Positions 23,150 to 34,123 of a DNA stretch of 64,000 nucleotides are shown here, piece after piece. The first letter of the stretch is position 1. Each line of letters begins with the position of its first letter. The stretch spans positions 20,040,648 through 20,104,647 of the forward strand of contig NC_049992.1 of the NCBI RefSeq assembly GCF_000003815.2. The letters are read 5' to 3'. The notes under the pieces are model-generated. The model made no database searches and was not told the DNA's origin. It worked only from the letters and a program-made list of their open reading frames with translations. The position numbers and the translations under genes are program-made. Source of the stretch: Branchiostoma floridae (taxonomy: Eukaryota > Chordata > Leptocardii > Amphioxiformes > Branchiostomatidae).

Positions 23150-24175
23150 TGGAAAAAAAAGCAATACCTATTGGCACAGCGTCTACTTCTATGGCAGAAT
23201 TACAATTATTTAAAACTTGATGCCTTCAAAACATTTCGGAAAACTTACAATCTGAATGTTGACCACTTTTCACCAAGTAAAGTTGGTATGATTTCTGCCA
23301 TCAAAAGAAAATCGTGTGCCTCTATCGAAATAAATTGTAATAAAAAGTAATAACATGGACAAAGTCAAATGGCACAGCGTCTACCTCTATGACAAAGTCA
23401 CCATTCATTTAGACTTACTCGCTGTCTTTCATGGTTTCATAAAAACTCACAATCTGAATGTTGCTCACTTTTCACCAAATAAACTTGGTATGACTAATGC
23501 CACCAGAAGAACATTGTGTGCCTGTATCTAATTAAATGGTAATAAAAAGCAATAAAAATGCAAAATCTATTGGCACAACGTCTACTTCTATGACAAAGTC
23601 AACCTTCCTTTGGACTTGTTCTTTTACATGATTTCATAAAAACTCACAAACTGAATGTTTCACTTTTCACCAAGTTAACTTGGTATGACTAATGCCATCA
23701 GAAGGACATTGTGTGCCTGTATCTAATTAAATGGTAATAAAAAGCAATAAAATGCAAAAATCTATTGGCACAGCGTCTACATCTATGACAAAGTCAACCT
23801 TCCTTTGGACTTTCCTTTTGGTTCTTTTACATAATTTCATAAAAACTCACAAACTGAACGTTTCTCTTTTCACCAAGTAAACTTGGTATGACTAATGCCA
23901 TCAGAAGGACATTGTGTGTCTGGATTTTAATAAATGGTAATATAATAAAACGCTATGAAATATCCCTAAGCACATCGTGTTCTCGTATCAGAATAAATGG
24001 TGATAAAAACTATAAAATATGCAAAATATGTTGGTACAGCGTCTACCTCTATAACAAGATCAACCTTTCCCAAATTTGCTATCTTCCTAAAATTTAGGAA
24101 TACTCCCACTCTGGATGTTGTAAATTTATCTGTCTATAGAGGGACATTGTGTACCTGTATCCAAATAAGACATAG
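23150..24175 (+). repeat. ~200-bp tandem array, five copies
   Basis: GGCACAGCGTCTAC(C/T)TCTATG marks unit starts at about 23172, 23370, 23571, 23766 and 24031. Each unit has CACTTTTCACCAAGTAAACT then TGGTATGACTAATGCCATCA and ends AAATGGTAATAAAAAG. The spacing is 195-200 bp except for the last unit (~265). The outer units are the most diverged. Confidence 0.92.
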
Positions 24176-24597
24176 CTAAAATTTAAAAAGTAAAAAAAAA
24201 GGTAACAAAGGTGACTGGAGTCAGTGGCCACATGTGAGCAAGAGTCATTTCAAATGCTTTTAGCAATCCCGAGAAGAAAAAGGAATGCAATTCGTGGTAA
24301 AGAGCTTCTTGTTATCGCATGACTTTAGTTAGATCAGATTTTGTAATTTGATAATTCTTAGAGTTACAGAAACGCACTATCAATGGTGTACAGCGGGTAT
24401 TATGATATGAGTTAGAACATGCAGTAGAAGAAAAACCCATCGGTCTTGATGCGATGCTTATTGATCATTGAAAAGTATCAACATGTTTCAAAACAAATAA
24501 GGTAGCTCACAGAAATGTTGTTGAGTAACCCTTTTTGAGTTGGAATAAGTTTTAAAATTTCACATGATCACACTTGTATGTTCATAGCATCACTCTA

Positions 24598-24715
24598 TAT
24601 ACAGTACAAAAAGAGTGAGAGAGATAGAGATAGATAGATAGATAGAGGAAAAGACAGGGCGAGAGAGAGAGAGAGATAGATATATATATACAGAGAGAGT
24701 GGGATAGATAGCAAG
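24598..24715. repeat. GA/GATA microsatellite
   Basis: GAGAGATAGAGATAGATAGA-type run, then GAGAGAGA and TATATATA. Confidence 0.9.
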
Positions 24716-24729
24716 CTTGTACCGAAGAA

Positions 24730-24880
24730 AAGTAGTTGCCACAACCGGAACAGTCAGTAATATCCAGTCTTGTATCATCACTTAGCCGAGGAAATTCACC
24801 GTCAGGTTCCCATTTAGCATATGGCCCGTTTGGTGACGGGTACCCTCACCGCACTCGAAATCATCGTCCACCTAGGGTAA
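24730..24880 (-). pseudogene. Decayed Cys-rich exon (WxDDxxCGxGYP type)
   Basis: In antisense, after TTTACCCTAG, pieces read W.DDFECGEG, then (after a frameshift) YPSPNGPYAKWEPDGEFP and DCSGCGNYF. Read across two one-base shifts it follows the same pattern as 39,285-39,470, with Cys positions partly lost. The hevein-like domain name is inference. Confidence 0.4.
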
Positions 24881-25712
24881 AACATAAAAAAAAGCAAATA
24901 TTTCAAAGATATACTACATTTCTTTCTGGAGTGCATGAAAGTTGTGTAAAATGCAGCTTTAACGTTAATAGGAAAAACTTTGATAATGTTAAATGTGGAA
25001 TGGTATCTTTGCCAAATGCCGAGGTAATTTCACAGTAATAGCGGCTCTCGATGTTGTCACACCTCACGTACCCATCAAGTTAAGACTTGAACATTTTTTT
25101 TGGTGTCACTGTAATCGCATCGCATCAAATATCAAATAATTACCTGCTTGAAAAAAAGGTATTGATTTTGGTAGGGATCTTTGTGATTACGGACCGATAT
25201 CTTTAGAACCTCTGGAAAGATTTCGATCATGTTTGCTATGGGGATAGATACTGTGACCCACTGTGTGCGTATTAGAAGTTTGCTGCAGTTTTGTGGTTCG
25301 TTTGAAAAAAATATCTACACGCTTTTTTTACTTTTTTGAGTAGAGTGGTTCCAGTAACTGATAAGAAGTTCTTCAGTTTGTTCAAAACCGTGACAACGAC
25401 AAGGCCCATGGTTACGATAACATTGACAAGTATTTCTAAAAATGATCACCCCGTTGATAGCGGATAAGGTTTCCTATGTATTTAATTCATTACTTACCCA
25501 CGGCTCATTTCCCAAAATTTGGAATTTTGCCAATATCATATCAAAGAAAAGCAACTAACGACCGATATCTCTTCTCCCGCCTTATCAAATGTACTAAAAA
25601 AATGTTTATAAGCATTTGTACAATCATCTCATAAGCTGTAACCTCCTGTATCGTTTCAAATCAGTATTTATATAGGGTGACTCTACAGTTTGTCCACTTT
25701 ACACAAACTATT

Positions 25713-26290
25713 TTAACTCTATCCAGACTGGGCTTTTTTGGCATTCCCTGGACGGGGAGTGGGGGGTGGTGGCTCATTCGACCACCCCTTCGTAAAATTA
25801 AAACGGCTTACTGTACGGTAAACAAATTTGCAGAGAGTGATGTGCTCATCACGTTTTATAATTAATGAAATGTTTGTTTTTTTCATTATGACATATATGA
25901 CGTAACTATAACGTCAATACTTGATTTTTTTGCTAAAATGGGATTACCCGTAATGCCTAAATATTTCACACAAAATGTTAACATAAAAGGTCTCTTATCA
26001 AAATTTCAGTGTTTTAACTTGTTGTCAAAAGCCGACGCAACGACGTCAACAATGACTGACGTCATCAAGTGAAGTCATCTGTAGTTCAGCTATTCGCCAT
26101 CTTGGATTATCAACCTTATTTTTTATGATACATATTTCTTAACATATAACGCTAAAACCCCATGGAAAAGGATTACTGGATCTGTAAGAAAATTCCAAAC
26201 AGTGATGAAATCTGAGTGAAAATAAGCTGGTTACAGTATTCATTGTGATATTGTCGGCCAGCTATTTTGACCAATTACATAATCACATTA
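25713..26290 (+). mobile_element. piggyBac-like family I copy, 3'-truncated
   Basis: TTAACTCTATCCAGACTGGG then CTTTTTTGGCATTCCCTGGA and a G run at the left. The body matches 17,857-18,644 in the opposite orientation, including CGCCATCTTGGATTATCAAC and several GACGTCA words (26,040-26,080). The right terminus is absent. Confidence 0.7.
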
Positions 26291-26299
26291 GCATGATTA

Positions 26300-26660
26300 A
26301 TGTATATTTGATTATACATGTCACAGATATGCTAGATATTAAACACATATCAAAAGAAGTATAATTAAGCAATAAAATCGTTTTCATCAGGTTCAACTCC
26401 ATGAGCCACTGACAGGCCCGTAAGTGAATTTTTGACAGATCAGAATTTAGGATGTCTGCGGAATCAAGAGGGTTCTTAACTATGTCGAGAAGGGAACTGT
26501 CCTCAGCAAAGATGTAGGGTTGCAAACGATCGAGACCATTTAAAATATCATTGATATATATATATGAGAAATGATAGTCGGCCCAAATATAGGTCCATGT
26601 GGAACACCTGCACTAATATTGAGCCAGGATGCACGATGGTCAAATTTGGCCCCAAAGTTT
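26300..26660 (-). pseudogene. LINE reverse transcriptase fragment (Jockey/CR1-like)
   Basis: Antisense reading gives an RT block 4/5 with YIND then LQPYIFAEDSSLLDIVKNPL and DSADILNSDLSKIHLRACQW. FAED replaces the catalytic F-A-D-D. Frames are broken upstream. It is too short and damaged to be active. Confidence 0.7.
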
Positions 26661-27194
26661 CCATTCGAACGTAGGGTATCGGGTTACCGGGGCTCCCCGC
26701 GTGCGCTCCGGGGAACCTGACAGTAACAGGAACATCTTTCAACAGATCATGGTAGTTAGAAAAGCAACCCCTCGCATGTGCCTCGTCGATATCAAATGAA
26801 AACTGGCAGTGTGTAAACGTCAAACCTTACTGGGCACGTGTGCTGCACAGTTTTGTCGCAATGTTTTCTAAAATGTGCCTAACTGGTTGATTTAGAAAGG
26901 GTGTTTGGTGGACCAAAAAAATAAATACCATATTTAGATTTGTCCTAAATTTGACTGAAAATCCAAATCTTTTATATCGTATAGGTAATAATATTAAGAT
27001 CAAACTTTCTGTCTTAGGAATTTTTCAAATTCTACTTAAAACTATTTTTACAGCCAAGATAAGGTCGAAAAATCATCATTTTTTTTCAAATTTTCACACT
27101 CAAAGACTAGTAATTTAAAATTGCCACCATGTTTCAAAAATCCCTAAGACACAAAGCTGGAGATATTAGTTGTCGACAATATAAGTCCTAAAAG

Positions 27195-27660
27195 AGTTGA
27201 TTTGCACGCGTTTTGTGAGCGATCTAAATACCATGTTTGGTCCGATGTCGAGTCGCACTGATAGGGACATGAAGTGATTGATACCGCCGTAAACAAGTGT
27301 TGTAATATCCAAGGTCACCGATAATGACGCCAGCAGCTTTGTTACATGTCACATGGTCCATACTAAGCGGCAGCAAAACTAATCTTGCCAAATAACGGTT
27401 TATATTTGTGAAAATGTTTGTTTTTCTGTCGACGCACGGCACCCGGGCAAATGAGGGCGTTTTCTGCGTGTTTACTGTAACAACCTGCGGATGTCCGCGG
27501 GTGACCTCCAATAGAACGCTCGTTCTGTTCGATCACGTCAGCGTTCTGTTCGATTACGTCAGATGGAACATGATTCGTGTTCTAAATCCCCACATAGAAG
27601 TCTGGAGATTTTGGGGCCAAATTTTACCATCGTGATGAACAATGACCATCTATGACAACA
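27195..27660 (+). repeat. Dispersed repeat, copy A (partner at 41.64-42.05 kb)
   Basis: Shared words in order: AT(A)TCCAAGGTCACC, GCCAG(C/T)AGCTT(T/C)GTTACAT, GTCAGATGGAACAT, and GCC(A)AAATTTTACCATCGTG. An antisense scrap lies at 26,620-26,660. Non-coding. Confidence 0.65.
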
Positions 27661-28171
27661 CGTTGGGATCTTTTGCTAAGATAACTTGATATCCTAATGA
27701 TGAGTGGCCATTCTCCTGTCAAATCTTTAAATCGTTTTATCTCATTCGTTCCTACACCAAATGACCTGAAATTTGGCACAAAGGTAGAGCGGATCAATAC
27801 TTTTGGACAGTTTTAAACCTGCCTTTAAAATGGTTTTATGGATGCTTTAATGTCATTTTTGACCAAAACGTTATATTTTGGCCCCCTGTACCTAGTATTA
27901 CAATCAAATGACCTGAAATTTTGTATAGCTATGCATTGGATACTTGGTGAAATGAACCTAATAAAATATTTGGCATAAACCACTTAGAAATAATCAGTTT
28001 CAGCACTTTTCTGAGGGGGAATTGGTGAACTCCCGTGACCACACAGAGACCCACACCTGCAGCGGCCTCGGTTTTAGCGAGAGTTGATTTATTTAATGAG
28101 CCAGGCAATCAGTGATGAGGAAGGCGAATTCTAATTAATATTCATCAGTGGGGCCTTCGAATCCCGTATAA

Positions 28172-29312
28172 TTTGCCTGGTTTTAGATTAAAGTTTGCGA
28201 GGGTTTGGAGTTCAGACAGGGTTCTTTGAGCGGTAGCGGACGGTACGCGTGCCTTGAACGTTAGATTTCAAGTCTTAGTCGTTCAATTTACCAAAATTCC
28301 ACATAGCAATATCAATTATTTTCGGTAGATTTGACTTTAATATGGTTATTGAGACAATCAAGAAAATGTTACTTGGCGGAAAACGCGGGAAAATTGGTCA
28401 GTTTGCGTTTAGTTTTGATACGTAAATTTGACAGTATTTTTCAGAACTTTTGGCGACGCCTCAGGGGCAGAGGCATTCTTTATAGCATTACGATCGCTTT
28501 GAAAATATTCCTAAAATTGCACGAATGCATTCCCTATTAATTGTTCTTGAGGTTGCCTTTGTCTGTTTGGTCTTTTGTCAGAACAGAAACGGCCTTTTTT
28601 TTAATCTTTAGAGCAAATGTCTGTAAGGATCAAACAATGGTGGCAAAGGTAAAAAAATCGATTTGGCTCATATTTTGCACAGTGATAGTACTTGGTCCAC
28701 AACCCCTCAAAATAGCTTTCTTTTAGATCAAAACTCCTTGTTGCCATGGTAACGGGCCAACAAAGTTTTCTGGCCATATTTCCGCATCTTAAAAACACGG
28801 AAATCGGCATACTTCACGGCATTGTCACTCCAACACCTTCTATTGTATCGTCAAAACAAAACAAGATCTGAATAGACCAACATTTTGGCTTTTTAGAAAA
28901 TGTTGTGAAATTTTCAACGAGATAAAATTGAGTTCTTGGGCAGCATCAAAACAATACAATGTTTCAAGCTTCAAAATAACTTAATTTTCGGCCCAAATTT
29001 GTAACGCCATAAGTGCCGAGCTGGTAATTTTTTTGACTTGAAATTTGTACCCTGTATAGATGATTGATATATCTATCAAATGCATTGTTGTAAAGTTTGG
29101 GCCAAATAACAATTTCTCGATTGTCTCAACTAACCCTACCAAAGTCAAATCTGCCGAAATTGATTCATATGAAGTTGCCATGCGGAATGTTGCTAAATTC
29201 AATGACAAAGACATGTATTCTAACGTTCAATGAAAGCGTACCGTCCGGTACCGCTCAAATGACCCTGTCTGAACTCCAAATCCTCGCAAACTACAATTTT
29301 AAACCAGGCACA
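28172..29312. mobile_element. 1.1-kb element with ~180-bp inverted arms
   Basis: Left TGCCTGGTTTTAGATTAAAG, GGAGTTCAGACAGGGT and TAGCGGACGGTACG match the complement of the right end, and inverted similarity continues to about 28,365 and 29,098. The centre has no transposase but holds GTTGCCATGGTAAC (28740-28753). Non-autonomous; family not identified. Confidence 0.75.
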
Positions 29313-29774
29313 GGACAGGAGAAAGAAGAAACATTACGAACACAATATATTTTATCATGCTACGTATTGCTAACATATAGATAATGCACATAGTATCTTC
29401 CTATATTCTTTGCAGTACCCTTTATTTGGGTAACATAAATTTCAAAATCCTCCAAAATATTCATGGTTGCGTCTACATACACACGTGACAATGTTAACCA
29501 ACCACCTTTAGTTTTGGAAAATCGCGCTTTGTTTGGCAAGTGTTGTGTCATTAGTTGTTTTAATACCAATTAGCGACGAAGTGGTCCTTCCTCTTCGCTG
29601 ATTGGCTGGCGGCGCAATTCAATTAATTAGCAGACCGACACCTGCCACCTGTCGCCCAGGGCGGGAGGTATTGCTTTGTTTGCCTTATATGGAACGCACT
29701 GAACGCCGAGAATGGCCAAAACAAGTCCCGTAAATTGGAGAATGACAAGAAAATCCCCAAATATATCATTTTGA

Positions 29775-30265
29775 AGAGGTTTATGCCAAAAATTAAAATT
29801 ACACATGTGTCATTTGAATTAGAATCTAGTGCACCCTTTTACCCGAATTTAGATCATTTGGTTTTAAAACCAGGGTACAGGAGCTAAAGTCGTGCGTTTC
29901 TGGTCATAAAATAGCCAAATAGTCGCAAAATTCAGAATTTTGTTGTACTGTATGCCTAAAGTTTGATGTATCCATGTGCGCATATGTGTATGGCACTCCT
30001 ATACTAAATTTCAGCTCATTCGGTTGTAATACCAAGGTACAGGAGCCAAAAGTGTCCTTTCTTGGTCAAAAATTGGCCAAAAATCGCAAAAATAAGAATT
30101 TTGTTCTACTGTACACCAAAATTGTTATTGAATTTATATGGGGGCATTATCAAGGCACATCTGTGTCAATAATCAGCTCACTTGGTTGTAATACCAGGGT
30201 ACAGGGGCCAAAAATATACAGTTTTGGTCTAAAATTTACCCCCAAAAAACTTAATAAAACCTCTT
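29775..30265 (+). repeat. ~165-bp tandem repeat, three copies
   Basis: Each unit has TTTCAGCTCA(T/C)T(C/T)GGTTGTAAT, ACCA(A/G)GGTACAGG(A/G)GCCAAA and TTTTGGTCAAAAA-type text. A related single copy lies at 27,730-28,010 (CCAAATGACCTGAAATTTGG). Confidence 0.75.
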
Positions 30266-30269
30266 AACG

Positions 30270-31200
30270 GGAACCTGGACTAAATATTGTATCGAACATA
30301 GTACAACGTAAAAGAGCGCGCCGCTTCCGGGTCCGCTCAGTTGTGCTCGGGACGTCATTCTCCTGCATTGCGATATATTGCATATCCTACACTTTGGGGG
30401 AGTGTTTTATAATGCAATCATTATGATCAGTGCTAAATAAAGGGAGTCATTTTCCCATGTCATAAGACTTGGTACTACGTACCTGGCATTGTCTATAATA
30501 TATGGAGTAGATTTACGACGCAAGTTACGTCGTAACTTGATGGTTATTATACTTGTAAAAGTACGACCAATGAGTTTGTGAGAAAGATCAGACGGAAACT
30601 TTACCCGGCATTGCATTTTTTCAACTGATATGGTAAAGGAGGCAACCTTACAATGCTCATCGTACTACAGTCACTGCCTGAGACCACACTCCAAAGACGC
30701 GACATTCAACGCATCGGTAAGTTTCTCTGCTCGTTTAGTAAGCATGCTTACAACAAAGGTGTCTGACATAAGTTGCGAATATCTACAAGTAAGTAAAGTA
30801 ACTTCTCGGGCGAACGATATAGGTGCAACTAAACTTTGAAAACTCTGAGGTCTTAGAGAGTGTCTGAATCAGTGTGGTGTTGCACTTTTGGGGTGAAGGT
30901 ACAAGCGTCACAATGCACGTCCCTGAAAAACTGACGGCGACTTCGAAGGGCGCCAATATTTTTGCGTGCTGGAATATAAGACTACAGTATTTCAATTGTC
31001 AGTGTCAGCAAGATGTTAAAGGAAATAAGCATTGTCATAGATAGCCTGTTTAACTCAAATTTCACAGCATTCTCAGTATTTCTGTCGAACTCAGAACGTC
31101 AGTAAACGAGGACGGGGGAATTTGAACACAAGAACACTGTGCGACTGCAGTTGACCATTTGAATCGCATCCGCCATCAGTGATTGAGGTAATAACTGATT
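30270..31200. other. Stretch without recognisable gene
   Basis: Contains a GC-rich patch GAGCGCGCCGCTTCCGGGTC at 30,315. No open frame with a known domain. Confidence 0.35.
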
Positions 31201-31202
31201 AG

Positions 31203-31490
31203 TTAACCCTCAAACACCCGAGTGAGGTCCATTTGGACCCCAGGCGTACATTTTGAAGTGCCATTTGAACATTTTTGATCTGAAGAAAAAATCCTTCCGT
31301 GACTTTGTCAGTCAACATGTCTTATACCTTCTCCTAGGTTTTCGCAAAGATTGGTACAATAATGTGGAAATTATAAGGAAAGCTCTAGCTGTTCATGAGT
31401 TATGCGACATAAATGTTGCTGAGGGCCTAAAAATTCCCCTATCTGGTCGGAATAGGTTTAGTGCAAAACGTGGTCCTTATGAACTTTGCA
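31203..31490 (+). mobile_element. piggyBac-like family II, left-end copy
   Basis: TTAACCCTCAAACACCCGAG then TTTTGAAGTGCC, homologous to 45,432 onward. It also shares GTTCATGAGTTATGCGACAT with 46,098. The 117-codon open frame over it is the element's chance frame, with no transposase motif. The right TIR is missing. Confidence 0.65.
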
Positions 31491-31865
31491 TAAATTATGA
31501 TGATGAGTTGGAAAACAGTTCGAGCGGCTCCTTGCTTCTTCTGCCCCTTCCTTACTTCAACAATGACGGTTCAGTCACTTTGGAGAAAGACACGGGTTGG
31601 GAGTGACTAGAAACCCAACGCCGCTAATGGTTTGGAGGTCTTGGGTCACGCAAATATAAGGGTGGGGAATGGATAACATAAAAAAAACGCTGTTGAAAAC
31701 AAAATAACAAACTGTCCGGGTGGGAGGGGGGTACGGTACAAGATTGCCAAGATTTTTGCTCTATCTAACAAAAGAAACAAAAAAGAGAAAATAAATCATA
31801 CTCTAAACCCTGTGTACAATAAAGATGGCATGTTTGGTGGCCTCTAGGTGCTTCTTAGTGGCAAG

Positions 31866-33083
31866 TATACAAAAGTAACGGGTTCAGCACTGAATCAATG
31901 GGTCGAATCGGCCTTAGCACCGGTTTTCCAGTGCTGAAGAAACGTCAGCACTGGTTTTCTAGTGCTGAACGGCCATGTTCGAGTGCTGAAACTCCCTCAG
32001 CACTGGAATTCCAGTGCTGAACCCAATGCGAGCACTGGATTTCCAGTGCTGAACTTCTTCGAGCACTGGCTTTCCAGTGCTGAACTGCCGTCAGCACTCG
32101 GGTGCCAGTGCTGAACTCGCGGTGGAGAGGCGGCGAGCCAGTTCAAAGGTTATTCAGCACTGGTTATCCAGCACTGGTAACCCAGTGCTGAAACCGCCGT
32201 CAGCACTGGAACCGAGTGCTGATATACAAAAGTAACGGGTTCCGCACTGGATTTACCAGTGCTCGGGAACTTTTCAGCACTGGAAGACCAGTGCTGTAAA
32301 AACTTCAGCTCTGGGCTTCCAGTGATGACGTTAATAAAGCACTAGAACGTTCCAGTGCTGAACGTAATATTCGTGTAGCATGCGTCCGTACGAGGAATTT
32401 CCTTTAGACTTAGATATATCTGTGCGTGTTATTTAATCTCCAAGCAGATCTTGCGTGGCACTAGCTTTTACTAGCTTTAGACTAGAGTAGACACTTGTGA
32501 TGTTGTTAATTGTGTATACAGTTAATGGCACTCACGTTTCGTTTCTTTTGGTCAATTGATACAAAAATTTTAAATCAACAAATCACATATTCTCTTTGTG
32601 GCAAACAAGTAGTGTCTTTTTAGTCAGCGGTAGACAACTAACAGTTGGTCTATCTGTGTGGTAAAGAGATCGCTTGTTTTTTTTTTACAAAGAATATATT
32701 GTTACAGGTGGACGACACATTCTGCTTGTGCGGCAAAGAACCATCATTTAAAAAACATTGTATAATACAGTTGTCGATTTACATTTTGTAGCAGAATGTA
32801 AGTTCTTTTCACCAACTTTATACATTTTATACTCGGTTTCCAGTGCGGAATATTTGTCAGCACTGGATTTCCAGAGCTGAAACGTCTTCAGCACTAGAAA
32901 TCCAGTGCCGATTGTAGTCTCAGCACTCGGTTTCCAGTGCTGACAGAAGGGCTTCGATTGCTGAAGCTGCCTCAGCACTGCTTTTCCAGTGCTGACACCG
33001 GCTCAGCACTGGACTTCCAGTGCTGACGACCACTTCAGCACTAATGTTCCAGTGCTGACAGAGGAGACCGTTACTTTTGTATA
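31866..33083. mobile_element. Foldback element made of ~20 short hairpins
   Basis: Bounded by the perfect 16-bp inverted repeat TATACAAAAGTAACGG (31866-31881 and complement 33068-33083), with a third, internal direct copy at 32223-32238. Between them lie two arrays (about 31,913-32,365 and 32,829-33,057) of units of the form CAGCACTGG-N4/5-CCAGTGCTG. Stems are 8-10 bp and units are separated by 6-14 non-conserved bases. A 460-bp AT-rich spacer without a gene divides the arrays. The flanks carry an imperfect direct repeat, TGCTTCTTAGTGGCAAG against TGCTTCTTACTGCAAG, compatible with an aged target duplication. Confidence 0.8.
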
Positions 33084-33399
33084 TTTGCTTCTTACTGCAA
33101 GGATTAGGTTGGATTCAAAATCCCTTTCAGCAAGAACTGAAACCATTTCCTCCATCTTGGCGTGACCTCTGACCTTGTAGTAACAATCAAAGCAGGCTAA
33201 CCCTGGTTAGGTTCGTCGAGGCAAGTTCATTAGAAACAACCAAATAATAGTTTGGACAAGCATATCAAATTATATAGCTGGAATTTGTTGATCACCCACC
33301 TTCTGTGTCTGTCTGTTGCCAAGAAATCCCGGCTAAACCAAAAATAAACCAAAGATTATCCGGCTGATAGACCGGACGCCAGGTTATCTAAAGTGTATG

Positions 33400-33685
33400 G
33401 GTGACATCCTCCAGAGACTCAAAATTTAACAATCCACCCAGAGGTTCTATTGTTATGGTGACCACAAATTTCCGAAACACAAACACACAAACAGCCGACA
33501 CACCAAAAACTATACATCCAGCTCTGGAAATCCAGTGCTGACAACTTCGTTTTACAACACCTAACCACATACGAAATATCATAACAATCCATCCAGAGGT
33601 TCTAGAGTTATAGTGGCCACAAATATCCGGAAACACAAACACACAGCAGACACACCAAAAACTATACCTCCATTTTTCATTCAAG
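33400..33685 (+). repeat. Two tandem ends of the CAGACACACCAAAAACTATAC repeat
   Basis: AATCCATCCAGAGGTTCTA...GGAAACACAAACACAC...CAGA/CCGACACACCAAAAACTATAC is present twice (33,430-33,515 and 33,588-33,680). In the first, the terminal CCTCCA hairpin is replaced by the foldback-type hairpin CAGCTCTGGAAATCCAGTGCTG (33519-33540). Confidence 0.7.
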
Positions 33686-33751
33686 AAAAACGTTCTAAGT
33701 AAGAGTAGTAAGTTAAAACAAGGAGGTTAAAAGCAGAACTTCTCAAAATAC

Positions 33752-34123
33752 CTTTGGCACAGAAGGCGTACTTGTCCTGCTGTCCATTGCCGTCGGCGCA
33801 CCGGCGTATCGGCTGTGCACCACAGGCGGCACCACCATGCCAGTTGTTCATGAACTGGTACACGTCGTACATCTGTGGACAGCCGTCAAAATTAGCACCA
33901 CACAGCTGCTGGGATACTTCCTTCATGGGGTTATAACAGTCCAACAAGCCTGTTTGGAAGCACGACGAGGAGGAAAATATACAGGCGCTGTCCCCGGAAC
34001 ACGGCGTCACGTACCCCGCTGCCTCACACGTTGCCTTCACCTTGTTCGATGTCATATCTCCAGTTGCAGGTACCTTGTAGTAGTTCCAGCCCTTGTAAGA
34101 TGTCAGATATGAGGCATCTCGTC
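33752..34123 (-). CDS. MACPF gene exon: WNYYKVP-type Cys-rich terminal domain
   Basis: Acceptor TTTACAG, two bases complete Arg, then DASYLTSYKGWNYYKVPATG and a Cys-rich region with ATCEAAGYVTPCSGD, QQLCGANFDGCPQMYDVY and ends KYAFCAKG. About ten Cys. I know this domain type (YYKVP...TCEAAG...YALCA) from amphioxus secreted proteins; its function is unknown to me. The donor candidate is AAAG|GTATTT. If unused, the frame reads through 23 more codons to a stop at 33681. Confidence 0.8.

Noticed and set aside
31253-31606. 117-codon gene
   Set aside because: Lies over piggyBac-like family II sequence and its text recurs, broken, at 46.1 kb.
31913-33057. CRISPR array
   Set aside because: Palindromic units are too short (about 22 bp) with 6-14 bp spacers, the host is an intron-rich animal, and no cas-like gene is present.
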